Of a DNA stretch of 15,603 bases, positions 6,741-14,069 are shown in pieces. A model generated the notes under the pieces. It ran no database searches. It had not been told where the DNA came from and saw only the letters and a list, made by a program, of their open reading frames with translations. Source of the stretch: Microcaldota archaeon (GTDB taxonomy: Archaea > Micrarchaeota > Micrarchaeia > Micrarchaeales > CABMGC01); assembly GCA_021804305.1 (NCBI GenBank), contig JAJZKF010000004.1:1-15603 (forward strand), in the 5' to 3' direction. Each line of letters begins with the position of its first letter. Positions within the stretch are counted from its first letter, which is position 1. Position numbers and translations under genes: made by a program.

Positions 6741-7712
6741 TTATCTCCTGGTGTCGTTGTATTCTTTCAGGAAGAATGCGGCGTTTGCGCTGTCCGCCGT
6801 CTTTCCAAGCGCTTCCATAACCTTGTTTATACCTTTGAGCGTTGGCTCTTTGCCGGAAGAGACAATCAGGTATATCGCCGCCACATACGCCAGGGTTGCA
6901 CTTTCATAATTCATTGTGGAAAGGAAATCCAACATACGGTCCTCTGGCGTGATCCCCACACATTCAAGTATACGCATCACCGCGTCGCGCGTTATAGGTA
7001 TGCCGTTGGATACGAATATCACATACGTGGAGAAGTAATTGAGATAACCTGCTGCGGCCATTTCCATCATGCCCTTCCTGGAGAGGGCATCCTTCACCTC
7101 TCCGTTCACTATTCTTGCCATTGTGGTAATCATCGATGCCAGGATGGCGCGCGTCTCCTCCATCGCGTCTGCTTTGTTGGAAGGCCTTGCCCCGCGCCTC
7201 CAGGAATCGTTCACTATCTCGCGGAAGAGATTCAGAGCATGGGCTGCAAGCGGCAGGTTTGATGGAAGCCCTACAGCCACGGCTATGGAATCGAGGAGTT
7301 CTACCGTAGGCTCCTTGCCGATAACACCAAGGTAATAGAGCATTGGAAAATAGGAGGCTATGTTGTTGAGTTTTGAAGACAGGATTGCCTTCATCATATT
7401 CATGTCCGGAGGCATATCAACGGCGCTTAAGAGCTTCGTCAGATTGTATGAATCTACATCTACACTGTATAGAAGGAGCATGGAAACCGCAGTTACGTAC
7501 ACTGCTATCTCTTTGCTGAGGCCCCTCCCACCGACTTTCAGGACGATTTTGGTTAGCGGACCGCTGTTCTCGATTATCCCATCGGCCTCCTTCCAGAGCA
7601 TTGCAATCTCTACATCCCTGAACTCATCCCCCAAGCTTAGAAGCCTCTCAGAAAGCCCAGCTATGCTGTTTGGGAAATCCGCTCTTTTAGGATCTAGGCT
7701 TTCCGTAAGCAC
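6741..7712 (-). CDS. All-helical protein with four tandem ribosomal P1/P2 stalk-like repeats, function unknown
   Basis: The 323-residue product matches no family I can name as a whole. Four segments of about 48-53 residues (about 69-116, 117-166, 215-267, 269-318) share one plan: an aromatic/hydrophobic helix, a turn with GKEP or NGIP, a second helix, then VG or LG and an acidic turn before a third helix. This plan matches the N-terminal dimerisation domain of archaeal P1 and eukaryotic P2 (Y-AA-L---GKE----I--V--A-G---D). Units two and four both contain GKEPT. The acidic hinge and the GTPase-binding tail of true P1 are absent. A helical spacer (about 167-214) separates the repeat pairs. The GTG start at 7712 fits a leaderless transcript from the TATA box at 7736-7748. 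Repeat identity is by eye only. Confidence 0.72.
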   Translation of the reverse strand: MLTESLDPKRADFPNSIAGLSERLLSLGDEFRDVEIAMLWKEADGIIENSGPLTKIVLKVGGRGLSKEIAVYVTAVSMLLLYSVDVDSYNLTKLLSAVDMPPDMNMMKAILSSKLNNIASYFPMLYYLGVIGKEPTVELLDSIAVAVGLPSNLPLAAHALNLFREIVNDSWRRGARPSNKADAMEETRAILASMITTMARIVNGEVKDALSRKGMMEMAAAGYLNYFSTYVIFVSNGIPITRDAVMRILECVGITPEDRMLDFLSTMNYESATLAYVAAIYLIVSSGKEPTLKGINKVMEALGKTADSANAAFFLKEYNDTRR

Positions 7713-7735
7713 ACCGGATACTGAATGGAAGGTAA

Positions 7736-7748
7736 GGTTTTTAACTGG
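7736..7748 (-). promoter_or_regulatory. Probable TATA box of the P1/P2-like repeat gene
   Basis: On the minus strand the sequence reads AGTTAAAAACCTT, centred about 28 bases upstream of the GTG at 7712. That spacing puts the transcription start at or next to the start codon, as in a leaderless archaeal mRNA, and supports the GTG choice since no ATG is nearby. Confidence 0.5.
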
Positions 7749-7790
7749 GTGTCTCGCCCGGCGCCAACTGCCGGCTAGCTGAAGAACGCC

Positions 7791-7800
7791 ATATATTTTA
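7791..7800 (+). promoter_or_regulatory. Probable TATA box of the M50 protease gene
   Basis: ATATATTTTA is an excellent archaeal TATA element. It lies 32-41 bases ahead of the ATG at 7832, predicting a leader of only a few bases or none. No ribosome binding site is visible before that ATG, in keeping with leaderless translation. The 119-base gap 7713-7831 holds this and the opposing promoter. Confidence 0.6.
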
Positions 7801-7831
7801 AGCTTGATGATCCAATATCATATGCGCTTCA

Positions 7832-8542
7832 ATGGGAGTCTACCGGCAGCACGTATCAATTTCAGAAGAGCTGAAGGACATGGCAATAGCCGATATCGGC
7901 CTCAGCGTAGCATTCGCCATACTTCTTTCCGGAGGCATCTTCTCCTCCGTGTCAAAGGGTTTCTCGCTGCTGTACCTGCTTCCGATAACGTTCATGGCTG
8001 TGACGCTATCATTCCTTCCGCATGAATACATGCACAAGAAAGTCGCTGAGCGCTTCGGGATAATAGCCGCGTTCAAGAGGTCGGACTTCGGGATAATCGT
8101 CGCACTTTTCACAAGCATGTTCGGATTCCTCATGGCCCTTCCTGGGGCGACAATGCTCTATACCAACACTCTTACAAGGAAGCAGGACGGCTACGTCTCA
8201 ATAGCGGGTCCTTTGACAAACTTCGCGATATTCCTGTTACTATTTGCCGTCTTTTACCTTTCAAACATCAACCATAACAGCTACCTCGCCATAGGGCTCT
8301 GGCTTACCCTCTATATCAATATCTGGCTGAGCTTCATAAACATGCTGCCCGTATACCCTCTTGATGGGAGCAAGATATTGGCCTGGAACAAGGGGGTCTA
8401 CGCCGCCCTGCTTGTTACAGTGTTCGTACTTCTCTTCTCTCTGAACCCAGGAATAGCAATCATAGAATCCATGCTCTTCTCATTTGTGCTCATAGTGGTT
8501 CTCGCGAAACTCTCAACCGGCATGCTCTTCAGACCGCTATGA
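7832..8542 (+). CDS. Site-2-protease-like membrane zinc metalloprotease (peptidase M50 family)
   Basis: Intramembrane zinc protease of the type that cuts membrane-bound substrates, often regulators. The 236-residue product has five or six hydrophobic segments. HEYMH (64-68) supplies the HExxH zinc site in a membrane helix; GYVSIAGPLTN (120-130) is the usual conserved stretch after it; NMLPVYPLDGSK (170-181) contains the third zinc ligand Asp178 in the LDG motif. All catalytic residues are present. There is no PDZ or CBS domain, so it is a minimal version. The start at 7832 is supported by the strong TATA box. It is divergent from the P1/P2-like repeat gene and converges on leuS, so it appears to be a single-gene unit. 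The substrate cannot be predicted. Confidence 0.85.
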   Translation: MGVYRQHVSISEELKDMAIADIGLSVAFAILLSGGIFSSVSKGFSLLYLLPITFMAVTLSFLPHEYMHKKVAERFGIIAAFKRSDFGIIVALFTSMFGFLMALPGATMLYTNTLTRKQDGYVSIAGPLTNFAIFLLLFAVFYLSNINHNSYLAIGLWLTLYINIWLSFINMLPVYPLDGSKILAWNKGVYAALLVTVFVLLFSLNPGIAIIESMLFSFVLIVVLAKLSTGMLFRPL

Positions 8543-8607
8543 AAGGCTTTCTTTGAAAATCAGCAAAACGGCCTGCGGATGCGTCGGCTTACGTAATAGG
8601 ATCCGGC
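8543..8607. other. Convergent intergenic gap between the M50 protease and leuS
   Basis: These 65 bases hold no gene. Short T runs occur on both strands near the two stops (GGCTTTCTTTG on plus, CCGTTTTGCTGATTTTC on minus) and could serve as terminators, but neither is strong. Confidence 0.3.
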
Positions 8608-11418
8608 TCACGAGAGCACATCGATGCTGGGTTTCATTGGCGATGCCCTTGAAGCCCTCTGGGAATCGGAATCCTCCTCCTTCTCAATTCTTACCTTCAC
8701 CCCCAGGAGCTTAGCTATATACTCGCTGGAATCAAGAAACGCCTCGTATTCTTCTTCATAGCCAAGGGCCCCTTTCCTCAGTTCATTGGTCTTCCTCATC
8801 AGCACCGCTGCGTATTTGGATACGATATCGGAGCTTATCGAAGGGTATTTATCCCGTATGCCAGCCACTGTCTTTCCTATGTCCTTCGTCTCTGAAATGA
8901 TGCCCAGCGCGTCGTGCTTCCATGCCCCCGCGGTTATTATCCTTATTTCTCTGGCAGAGCCTCTTCCTTTCCTGCCCATGAGCTCCATCACCTGCTTTGC
9001 GTCCAACACTGCCCGCTCCACAAGCTCTTCCCCTTCCTCAATAACTTCGCTTATCATCTCCTTATCCGCACTGGGCCAACTTTCTGCAGATGCGAAGCTA
9101 TTGTTGCCAAGCATGTGCCACAGCTCTTCAGAAACGTGCGGCGCTATGGGCTGCATCATCAGAATAACCTTCGAGAGATAATCTTTCACTACCATAGAAT
9201 TGTTGCCCCCTTTTGCAAAATATCTCTTTAGCTCTAAGACCGTGTTGTAAAGGAGCTGCGTAGATGCGTCGCGCAGCTCAAGCTTCTCCATTGACGCTGT
9301 GATCCCGTCTATTTTTCTATTGAGTTTTGAATAGAGCCAGTAATCCATGCGATTCAGCTCGCCCATTCCCAGGCCATCTGCATTCCTGCTGGCATTGTGC
9401 AGGTACTCGAAACGCTCCCTAACTCCATTAACAGCCTCGTCGTTGAATTCGGAATCGCTGAATAACTCTGCCCCTGCGATCACAACAAACCTTAGCGGGT
9501 CTACTCCGTATTTTGCAAACGCGTCAGCAAGAGGTATTATGTTGCCAAGGCTCTTGCTCATCTTCTCGCCCTCGCACAGAACGGATCCGTTTACCACTAT
9601 CTGCTTCGGCCATCGCTTCCTTTCGAATATGGCGGCATGGTTGAATATGTACATGGTAAGATGGTTGAAGATAAGATCGGGCCCTGAGTGCCGCGATGTC
9701 TCATTGTACCAGTACTCGAAAGATTCTCTGCTCTTCCTGACTTTGTCGAAATCTATGCCTGTCTCCTTGGCAACGTCCCCTGCATTGCCCTCTCCCAGGA
9801 AGACGAAGCTGAAGAAAGCAGGAGTAAGCCTCTCAGGATCGACCTCCCTTATTATGTGGGATATCGTGTAGAATGCCATGTACACTGTAGAATCCGATAA
9901 CGATTCTATTATGTACTGTTTTTCGAAAGGAAACTTCGTACCGAGGCCCTGCGCCCTCACAACAGCCCTGAGGTTTATCCATTCCAGTGCGGATTCGAAT
10001 GCATTCCTGCTCTTCTCAGGGAGTATGTTCATGTTTCCGAGTGCATCCTTTGCAGTTTCCTTCCACTTCGCATCGCCGTAATTCAGAAACCATTGGTTGT
10101 CAACCACCTTCACCACAACCCCAGTACCGCATCTGCACATAACATTGCCTTCGTTCGCCAGCGCGTAGACCTCCAGTGCATCGCCACTACCCAGCAACAT
10201 GCCTTTTATCTTCTCTCTTGCCTCTGGCTCAGTAAGTCCCTTCAAGCCATCCGCGATCATCCTCCCCTTGTGTGATTCCGCCTTATACTGCAGCTTTGTC
10301 GCAATCTCAAGGAGTTTCTCGTCCGAACCCGGCTCGGCCCCCGCCTTGCGCATATATGCAAGAGCAGGTATCTCTCCCTCCTCCAGTTCACCCGTCTCAA
10401 GCACGATTATCGGTTCTATGTTATCGGCCTTTCCTTCTGCCTTAAGCCTTTCCACTGCGGCGTAATCGAATGGGGCATGGGCCGGAACGCTCATAACAAC
10501 TCCCGTTCCAATGCCCTCATTGACAAAGAAGCCCGGGAGCACAGGAAGCTCCGCGCCTGTTATGGGATTCGCACAACTCTTGCCTATAAGTTCAGAACCG
10601 CTGGCCTCCCCGGAAGCAACGATGGAAAACTGGTATTTCAGGGAAGGTATGCTTTCCTTCGCAATATAATACTTGCCCTTTGCGCCTTCCATGCTGCACA
10701 GCGCGTATTTCGCATTCTCATTCACGAACAGATTTGTTACCCCGTGTATTGTTTCAGGCCTCAGCGTAACACATAGCAGGTAGGAATCTTCCCCCTTTAT
10801 CCTGAACCTTATCGCTACCTCTTTCTCTATCTCCGGCTCAACATCATGCTTGGTATCATGCATACCAACCGCATTGTTCTCATTGGGGCACCATCCCACC
10901 GCATGCTTCCCGCGTATGAGGAACCCCTTATCATTGAGCTTACCGAACTGCCACTCGATCATCTTGCTGAAGAATGGGTCTATCGAGACGAACTTGCGCC
11001 TCCAGTCTATGCTGAAACCCGCTAGGTGCATCCCCCGTTCTATCTCTTTAACAAAATAATTTGCGATGTACGTAGGATCAGTCATCTTCGCTATCTCCTC
11101 ATCAGGTATGCTGAAGAGCTTCAGCTCCTTCACAAGATCTTCATCCCTGCTTTTTATTCTCTTTGCAAACGCAAGCACTGGTGTGCCTGTCGCGTGGAAG
11201 CCCATCGGGAAGAGAACGTTGAATCCCCTCATCCTTTTGTACCTGGCAAGAACGTCGGCCGTTCCGAAGGTCCTCAAATGGCCTATGTGCTGCGGCGCAT
11301 TGGCGTAAGGAAAGGCCGCAGTTACAAAGTAAGAAGGCCTGGAATCCACGTTGCTCTCAAAAAGCCTCGCTTCGCTCCATTCCCTCTGCCATCTATCCTC
11401 AATCTCCTTGTACTCCAT
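8608..11418 (-). CDS. leuS: Leucyl-tRNA synthetase, archaeal/eukaryotic type
   Basis: Class I enzyme that charges tRNA-Leu in the cytosol. Numbered from the ATG at 11418 (936 residues), the HIGH motif is at 44-47 and KMSKS at 619-623. The CP1 editing domain, which removes mischarged amino acids, appears intact, with TLRPET (218-223) and SVPAHAPFDY (310-319). The motif VVVKVVDNQWFLNYGD and the anticodon-binding signature QPIAPHVSEELW follow. The arrangement with the editing domain ahead of the zinc-like region is archaeal rather than bacterial. An in-frame GTG at 11436 would add six residues; I prefer the ATG because archaeal homologues begin M-x-(F/Y)-K-x-I-E, as here, and an ATTTATTTATTG TATA-like stretch lies about 25 bases upstream of it. 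A second TATA-like stretch would fit the GTG. Confidence 0.95.
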   Translation of the reverse strand: MEYKEIEDRWQREWSEARLFESNVDSRPSYFVTAAFPYANAPQHIGHLRTFGTADVLARYKRMRGFNVLFPMGFHATGTPVLAFAKRIKSRDEDLVKELKLFSIPDEEIAKMTDPTYIANYFVKEIERGMHLAGFSIDWRRKFVSIDPFFSKMIEWQFGKLNDKGFLIRGKHAVGWCPNENNAVGMHDTKHDVEPEIEKEVAIRFRIKGEDSYLLCVTLRPETIHGVTNLFVNENAKYALCSMEGAKGKYYIAKESIPSLKYQFSIVASGEASGSELIGKSCANPITGAELPVLPGFFVNEGIGTGVVMSVPAHAPFDYAAVERLKAEGKADNIEPIIVLETGELEEGEIPALAYMRKAGAEPGSDEKLLEIATKLQYKAESHKGRMIADGLKGLTEPEAREKIKGMLLGSGDALEVYALANEGNVMCRCGTGVVVKVVDNQWFLNYGDAKWKETAKDALGNMNILPEKSRNAFESALEWINLRAVVRAQGLGTKFPFEKQYIIESLSDSTVYMAFYTISHIIREVDPERLTPAFFSFVFLGEGNAGDVAKETGIDFDKVRKSRESFEYWYNETSRHSGPDLIFNHLTMYIFNHAAIFERKRWPKQIVVNGSVLCEGEKMSKSLGNIIPLADAFAKYGVDPLRFVVIAGAELFSDSEFNDEAVNGVRERFEYLHNASRNADGLGMGELNRMDYWLYSKLNRKIDGITASMEKLELRDASTQLLYNTVLELKRYFAKGGNNSMVVKDYLSKVILMMQPIAPHVSEELWHMLGNNSFASAESWPSADKEMISEVIEEGEELVERAVLDAKQVMELMGRKGRGSAREIRIITAGAWKHDALGIISETKDIGKTVAGIRDKYPSISSDIVSKYAAVLMRKTNELRKGALGYEEEYEAFLDSSEYIAKLLGVKVRIEKEEDSDSQRASRASPMKPSIDVLS

Positions 11419-11440
11419 CCTCTCACTGTTCTGCACTCAA

Positions 11441-11468
11441 TAAATAAATGCAATAGGTTATTATATTC
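11441..11468 (-). promoter_or_regulatory. Promoter region of leuS
   Basis: On the minus strand two A/T-rich elements occur, ATATAATAACC (about 11457-11467) and CATTTATTTATTG (about 11439-11451). The nearer one would start transcription near the ATG at 11418, the farther one near the GTG at 11436. Both would give leaderless or nearly leaderless mRNA. Confidence 0.4.
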
Positions 11469-11488
11469 TGTGTACATCCGTCCTGTCA

Positions 11489-11500
11489 GTGCAATTGCAC
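11489..11500. promoter_or_regulatory. Perfect 12-base palindrome GTGCAATTGCAC
   Basis: The palindrome is exact and lies in the 152-base region between the divergent leuS and padR genes, about 20-25 bases upstream of the padR TATA box and 20 or more bases upstream of the leuS TATA elements. It could bind a dimeric regulator acting on either gene. Binding is inference from symmetry and position. Confidence 0.35.
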
Positions 11501-11521
11501 CTCACGTTCTGAGTTCGCAAA

Positions 11522-11551
11522 CCGTTTTATACTTTGCCATTCACTTATATT
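11522..11551 (+). promoter_or_regulatory. Promoter of the padR-ABC operon
   Basis: Two TATA-like elements are visible: GTTTTATACTTT (11524-11535) and CTTATATTA (11544-11552). The first would give a start near 11553, inside the palindrome that follows; the second would give a leaderless mRNA starting near the ATG at 11571. No ribosome binding site precedes this ATG, which favours a leaderless or very short leader. Confidence 0.5.
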
Positions 11552-11552
11552 A

Positions 11553-11566
11553 GTCTAAGTTTAGAC
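11553..11566. promoter_or_regulatory. Candidate operator for the PadR-family regulator
   Basis: GTCTAA-GT-TTAGAC is an exact inverted repeat with 6-base arms and a 2-base centre. It lies between the TATA elements and the padR start codon, 4 bases before the ATG. A dimeric winged-helix repressor bound here would block initiation, the usual arrangement for autoregulation by PadR-family proteins. Confidence 0.5.
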
Positions 11567-11570
11567 CATT

Positions 11571-11951
11571 ATGGGTGGTGGAACGGAAACAAGGGCAGGT
11601 ACGGGAAAGTACGGAATAATCGACGGCACGCTCAAAAGCGGCTTTGCGAAGATAATAATACTCAACTCAATACGTAGGAAAAAGACACACCCATACGCTC
11701 TTCTTAAGAATCTGCGCGAAAGGGATTACCCTATCGTCGGCAGGATGGGCAAGAGCGAGATATACAATATACTCAATGCGCTTGAAAAGAAAGGATTCGT
11801 CAGGAGCAAGGCAGTCATGCGCGGCCGCGTGGCACAGAAAAGGTACGAGCTAACCCCGTACGGCGCAAAGGTTGCAAACAATTCAAAAAGGATGATCTCG
11901 GGATTCCTAGCCGAAGCGCGAAGGCTGATAGAGGTCGAGTTCGAGGGATAA
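11571..11951 (+). CDS. PadR-family winged-helix transcriptional regulator
   Basis: Small DNA-binding repressor. The 126-residue product has an N-terminal Gly/Thr-rich extension (1-20), then a winged-helix domain: the THPYALLKNL segment (39-48, where PadR proteins have hGYeL), the recognition helix region SEIYNILNALEKKGFV (62-77) and the wing ending in KRYELTPYGAK (90-100). A short C-terminal helix (about 101-123) probably mediates dimerisation. It is the first gene of an operon with an ABC transporter; PadR regulators of this kind commonly repress adjacent drug-type exporters and release DNA on binding the transported compound. The palindrome just before its start is the likely operator. The inducer is unknown. 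The ABC ATPase gene begins 3 bases after its stop. Confidence 0.85.
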   Translation: MGGGTETRAGTGKYGIIDGTLKSGFAKIIILNSIRRKKTHPYALLKNLRERDYPIVGRMGKSEIYNILNALEKKGFVRSKAVMRGRVAQKRYELTPYGAKVANNSKRMISGFLAEARRLIEVEFEG

Positions 11952-11954
11952 TGC

Positions 11955-12947
11955 ATGGCAGAGTATTCTGTGGACATAGTCAACATTACCAAAAGATTCG
12001 GCAACCTCGAAGCGGTAAAGGGCGTGAACCTTAAGATAAAGCACGGGGAGATATTCGGAATACTGGGCCCGAACGGCGCAGGCAAGACCACGACACTGAA
12101 CATGGTCCTCGGTCTACTGGTGCCGAGTTCAGGCCACATAACTGTTGAAGGCTACGACAGCGTCAAGCATCCGGAAAAGGTCAAGCAGATGATCGGCTTC
12201 ATGACACAGGAGACTGTTGTGGAGAGCTATCTCACTGCTAGGGACAATCTGCGCATATTCGCAAGGTTGTATCATGTGCCCACGGCTGAGATAGAGGAAA
12301 GCGTCAACCGAGCCCTCGCAGAAGCCGACCTTGTCGATTTCGCAGACAAGCCTGCAGGCACCTTCTCCGGAGGGATGCAAAGGCGCCTGAACCTTGTGAA
12401 GTCAATGATACAGGAACCGAGAGTGCTCATACTCGATGAACCTACCACAGGCCTTGACATACAGAGCCGGGTTAATATGTGGTCCGAGATAAGGCGCCTG
12501 AACAAGAAGGGGATAACGATAATACTAACTACCCAGTATCTTGAGGAAGCCGATGCCCTGTGCGACAGGATAGCGATAATCGATCATGGCAAGGTGAGCG
12601 CTATAGGCACTGCGGCTGAGTTAAAAAAGATAGTTGCGAAAGGCAGGGTCCTGAGTGTCTCTGCGGCGCATGATGATGTTCCTGCGCTAAGGAAACTACT
12701 TGGCACTGTCCTCGGCTCCGAGTCCGCCGAGAAAGACGGCCGGATAGAAGTGCAGATAAGCGATCGCCCACTCTATCAACTGCGCAAGGCTGCAGAGGCC
12801 ATAGAGAAGGCCGGCATAGACGTGCATGAGATAAGCATACGTCTGCCAACCCTTGACGATGTTTTTATAAAGCTAACCGGCGCAAGCTTTAGGGACACTA
12901 CCGTAGAGCAGCAATCGAGTCTCACACGGCTGCGTGCAGGTGTATGA
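11955..12947 (+). CDS. ABC transporter ATP-binding protein, DrrA/daunorubicin-resistance type
   Basis: Cytoplasmic ATPase that powers the adjacent ABC-2 permease. The 330-residue product has Walker A GPNGAGKTT (38-46), Q-loop Gln85, the signature FSGGMQRR (137-144), Walker B VLILDEP (157-163) and D-loop GLD (166-168). The switch position reads TTQYLEEAD with Gln194 instead of the canonical His, which is common in the DrrA subgroup. After about residue 215 there is a C-terminal domain of about 100 residues of the type found in DrrA-like ATPases, ending in LPTLDDVFIKLTG. A GAGGGA ribosome binding site lies inside the end of padR, before the ATG at 11955. It is translated directly after padR, and its end overlaps the permease frame. 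Confidence 0.92.
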   Translation: MAEYSVDIVNITKRFGNLEAVKGVNLKIKHGEIFGILGPNGAGKTTTLNMVLGLLVPSSGHITVEGYDSVKHPEKVKQMIGFMTQETVVESYLTARDNLRIFARLYHVPTAEIEESVNRALAEADLVDFADKPAGTFSGGMQRRLNLVKSMIQEPRVLILDEPTTGLDIQSRVNMWSEIRRLNKKGITIILTTQYLEEADALCDRIAIIDHGKVSAIGTAAELKKIVAKGRVLSVSAAHDDVPALRKLLGTVLGSESAEKDGRIEVQISDRPLYQLRKAAEAIEKAGIDVHEISIRLPTLDDVFIKLTGASFRDTTVEQQSSLTRLRAGV

Positions 12948-14055
12948 ATTGGGACTTATCCAGGACTCAATGACAATATACAAGAGGGAGATGCTTCTCT
13001 TCCAGAGCAACCTCCGCACAAACCTGATACGGTCAATGATCTTTCCCTTAATAATCCTGATATTCTTCGGAAGCCTCGGATCAAGCATAACCGGCATCCC
13101 CGTGGCAGTGGCAAATTACGCAAACAATCCTTCATCCGTGCAGTTCATAAACAGCCTCGAGGCAAACAAGGTTGTTTCGGTAACTTCTCTCACAAACCAG
13201 GAGACGGGACTTGGAATGCTTCACTCCGGAACAGTCGAGGCCGTTCTTGTAATACTCCCTTCATTCCCGCGGTCGAGCAACGGGTCGCCAAGTGTTTACT
13301 TGTATTATTCCGGCAGCGAGTTTTCGCAGGCTGGTGCTGTCCTATCCGCTATCGCGTCATCGGCAGCGGCTTTCGGCGCGAACGTTGGCAGCAGCGCTGA
13401 GCAGGCAGGTCTGGTAAAAACGGTCTCTACGCAGGGAACAGGCAGCAACTATCGCGATTTTCTGGTAGCGAGCGTCATACTGATGGCTGTGGCTTTCGGG
13501 GCTGTATTCGGAGGTGGAATGTCAATAATAATAGACCGCCAGCTCGGGAACATAAAGGCGTTTCTCATCACTCCTATAAACAAAAAAGCGATACTGATCG
13601 GCAAGCTGCTGTCTGGAACACTGCAGTCAATAATCTACGGCATACTTGCAATAATAATCGGACTGGTCCTTGGTGCAAAAATAGCGATGGGCTTGCTCGG
13701 CATACCCTACATACTCGCGATGCTGGCCCTCACAGGCATGGCGTTCTCCGGGATAACGCTCCTTTTGGGTTCAAGGATAAAACGTATAGAGGTATACACC
13801 ATAGGTGCGCAGTCATTCGTGATGCCGGCATGGTTCCTCTCCGGGGCGTTCTTCCCAACGTCTTCCTTCCCGCCCATACTGCAGCCATTCAGCACTTACG
13901 ATCCCCTCACCTATGCGACCAACGGCATAAGGTCCGTAATGCTAAACGGGTTCTTCCCGATCAGCAGCATGATCACCGACTTCGGGGTAATGATTATATT
14001 CACTGCAGTAGCAGTAATAGCCAGTTTTATACTGTTCAAGAATACAATAGAATGA
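12934..14055 (+). CDS. ABC-2 type transporter permease (DrrB-like)
   Basis: Membrane subunit of the exporter. The 373-residue product (from GTG 12934) has a cytoplasmic start with YKREMLLF, a first helix (about 32-54), an outside domain of about 120 residues, then five helices (about 176-200, 225-248, 255-280, 286-306, 347-367). The cytoplasmic loop DRQLGNIKAFLITPINKKAI (201-220) is the ABC-2 coupling loop, and FLSGAFFP (301-308) is the conserved late motif. The start is uncertain: GTG 12934, GTG 12940, TTG 12949 (six bases after an AGGTG) and ATG 12970 are all in frame; the first two overlap the ATPase gene. The large outside domain after helix 1 is more like exporters that work with an extracellular partner than the minimal DrrB. 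Confidence 0.88.
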   Translation: MQVYELGLIQDSMTIYKREMLLFQSNLRTNLIRSMIFPLIILIFFGSLGSSITGIPVAVANYANNPSSVQFINSLEANKVVSVTSLTNQETGLGMLHSGTVEAVLVILPSFPRSSNGSPSVYLYYSGSEFSQAGAVLSAIASSAAAFGANVGSSAEQAGLVKTVSTQGTGSNYRDFLVASVILMAVAFGAVFGGGMSIIIDRQLGNIKAFLITPINKKAILIGKLLSGTLQSIIYGILAIIIGLVLGAKIAMGLLGIPYILAMLALTGMAFSGITLLLGSRIKRIEVYTIGAQSFVMPAWFLSGAFFPTSSFPPILQPFSTYDPLTYATNGIRSVMLNGFFPISSMITDFGVMIIFTAVAVIASFILFKNTIE

Positions 14056-14069
14056 TCTTTGGTGAATGA

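Noticed and set aside
7752..7777. Near-inverted repeat of GCCCGGC / GCCGGC in the divergent promoter region
   Set aside because: The arms are imperfect and GCCGGC is self-complementary by itself, so pairing is weak evidence for a site.
8543..8607. Possible tRNA or small RNA in the convergent gap
   Set aside because: The stretch is too short for a tRNA and shows no cloverleaf arms or conserved T-loop bases.
8786..9871. Several plus-strand open frames across leuS
   Set aside because: All are antisense to a complete, motif-rich LeuRS and show no recognisable domains.
11026..11553. Plus-strand 175-residue open frame opposite the start of leuS
   Set aside because: It overlaps the catalytic N-terminal region of LeuRS on the other strand and has no family features; it is an antisense shadow.
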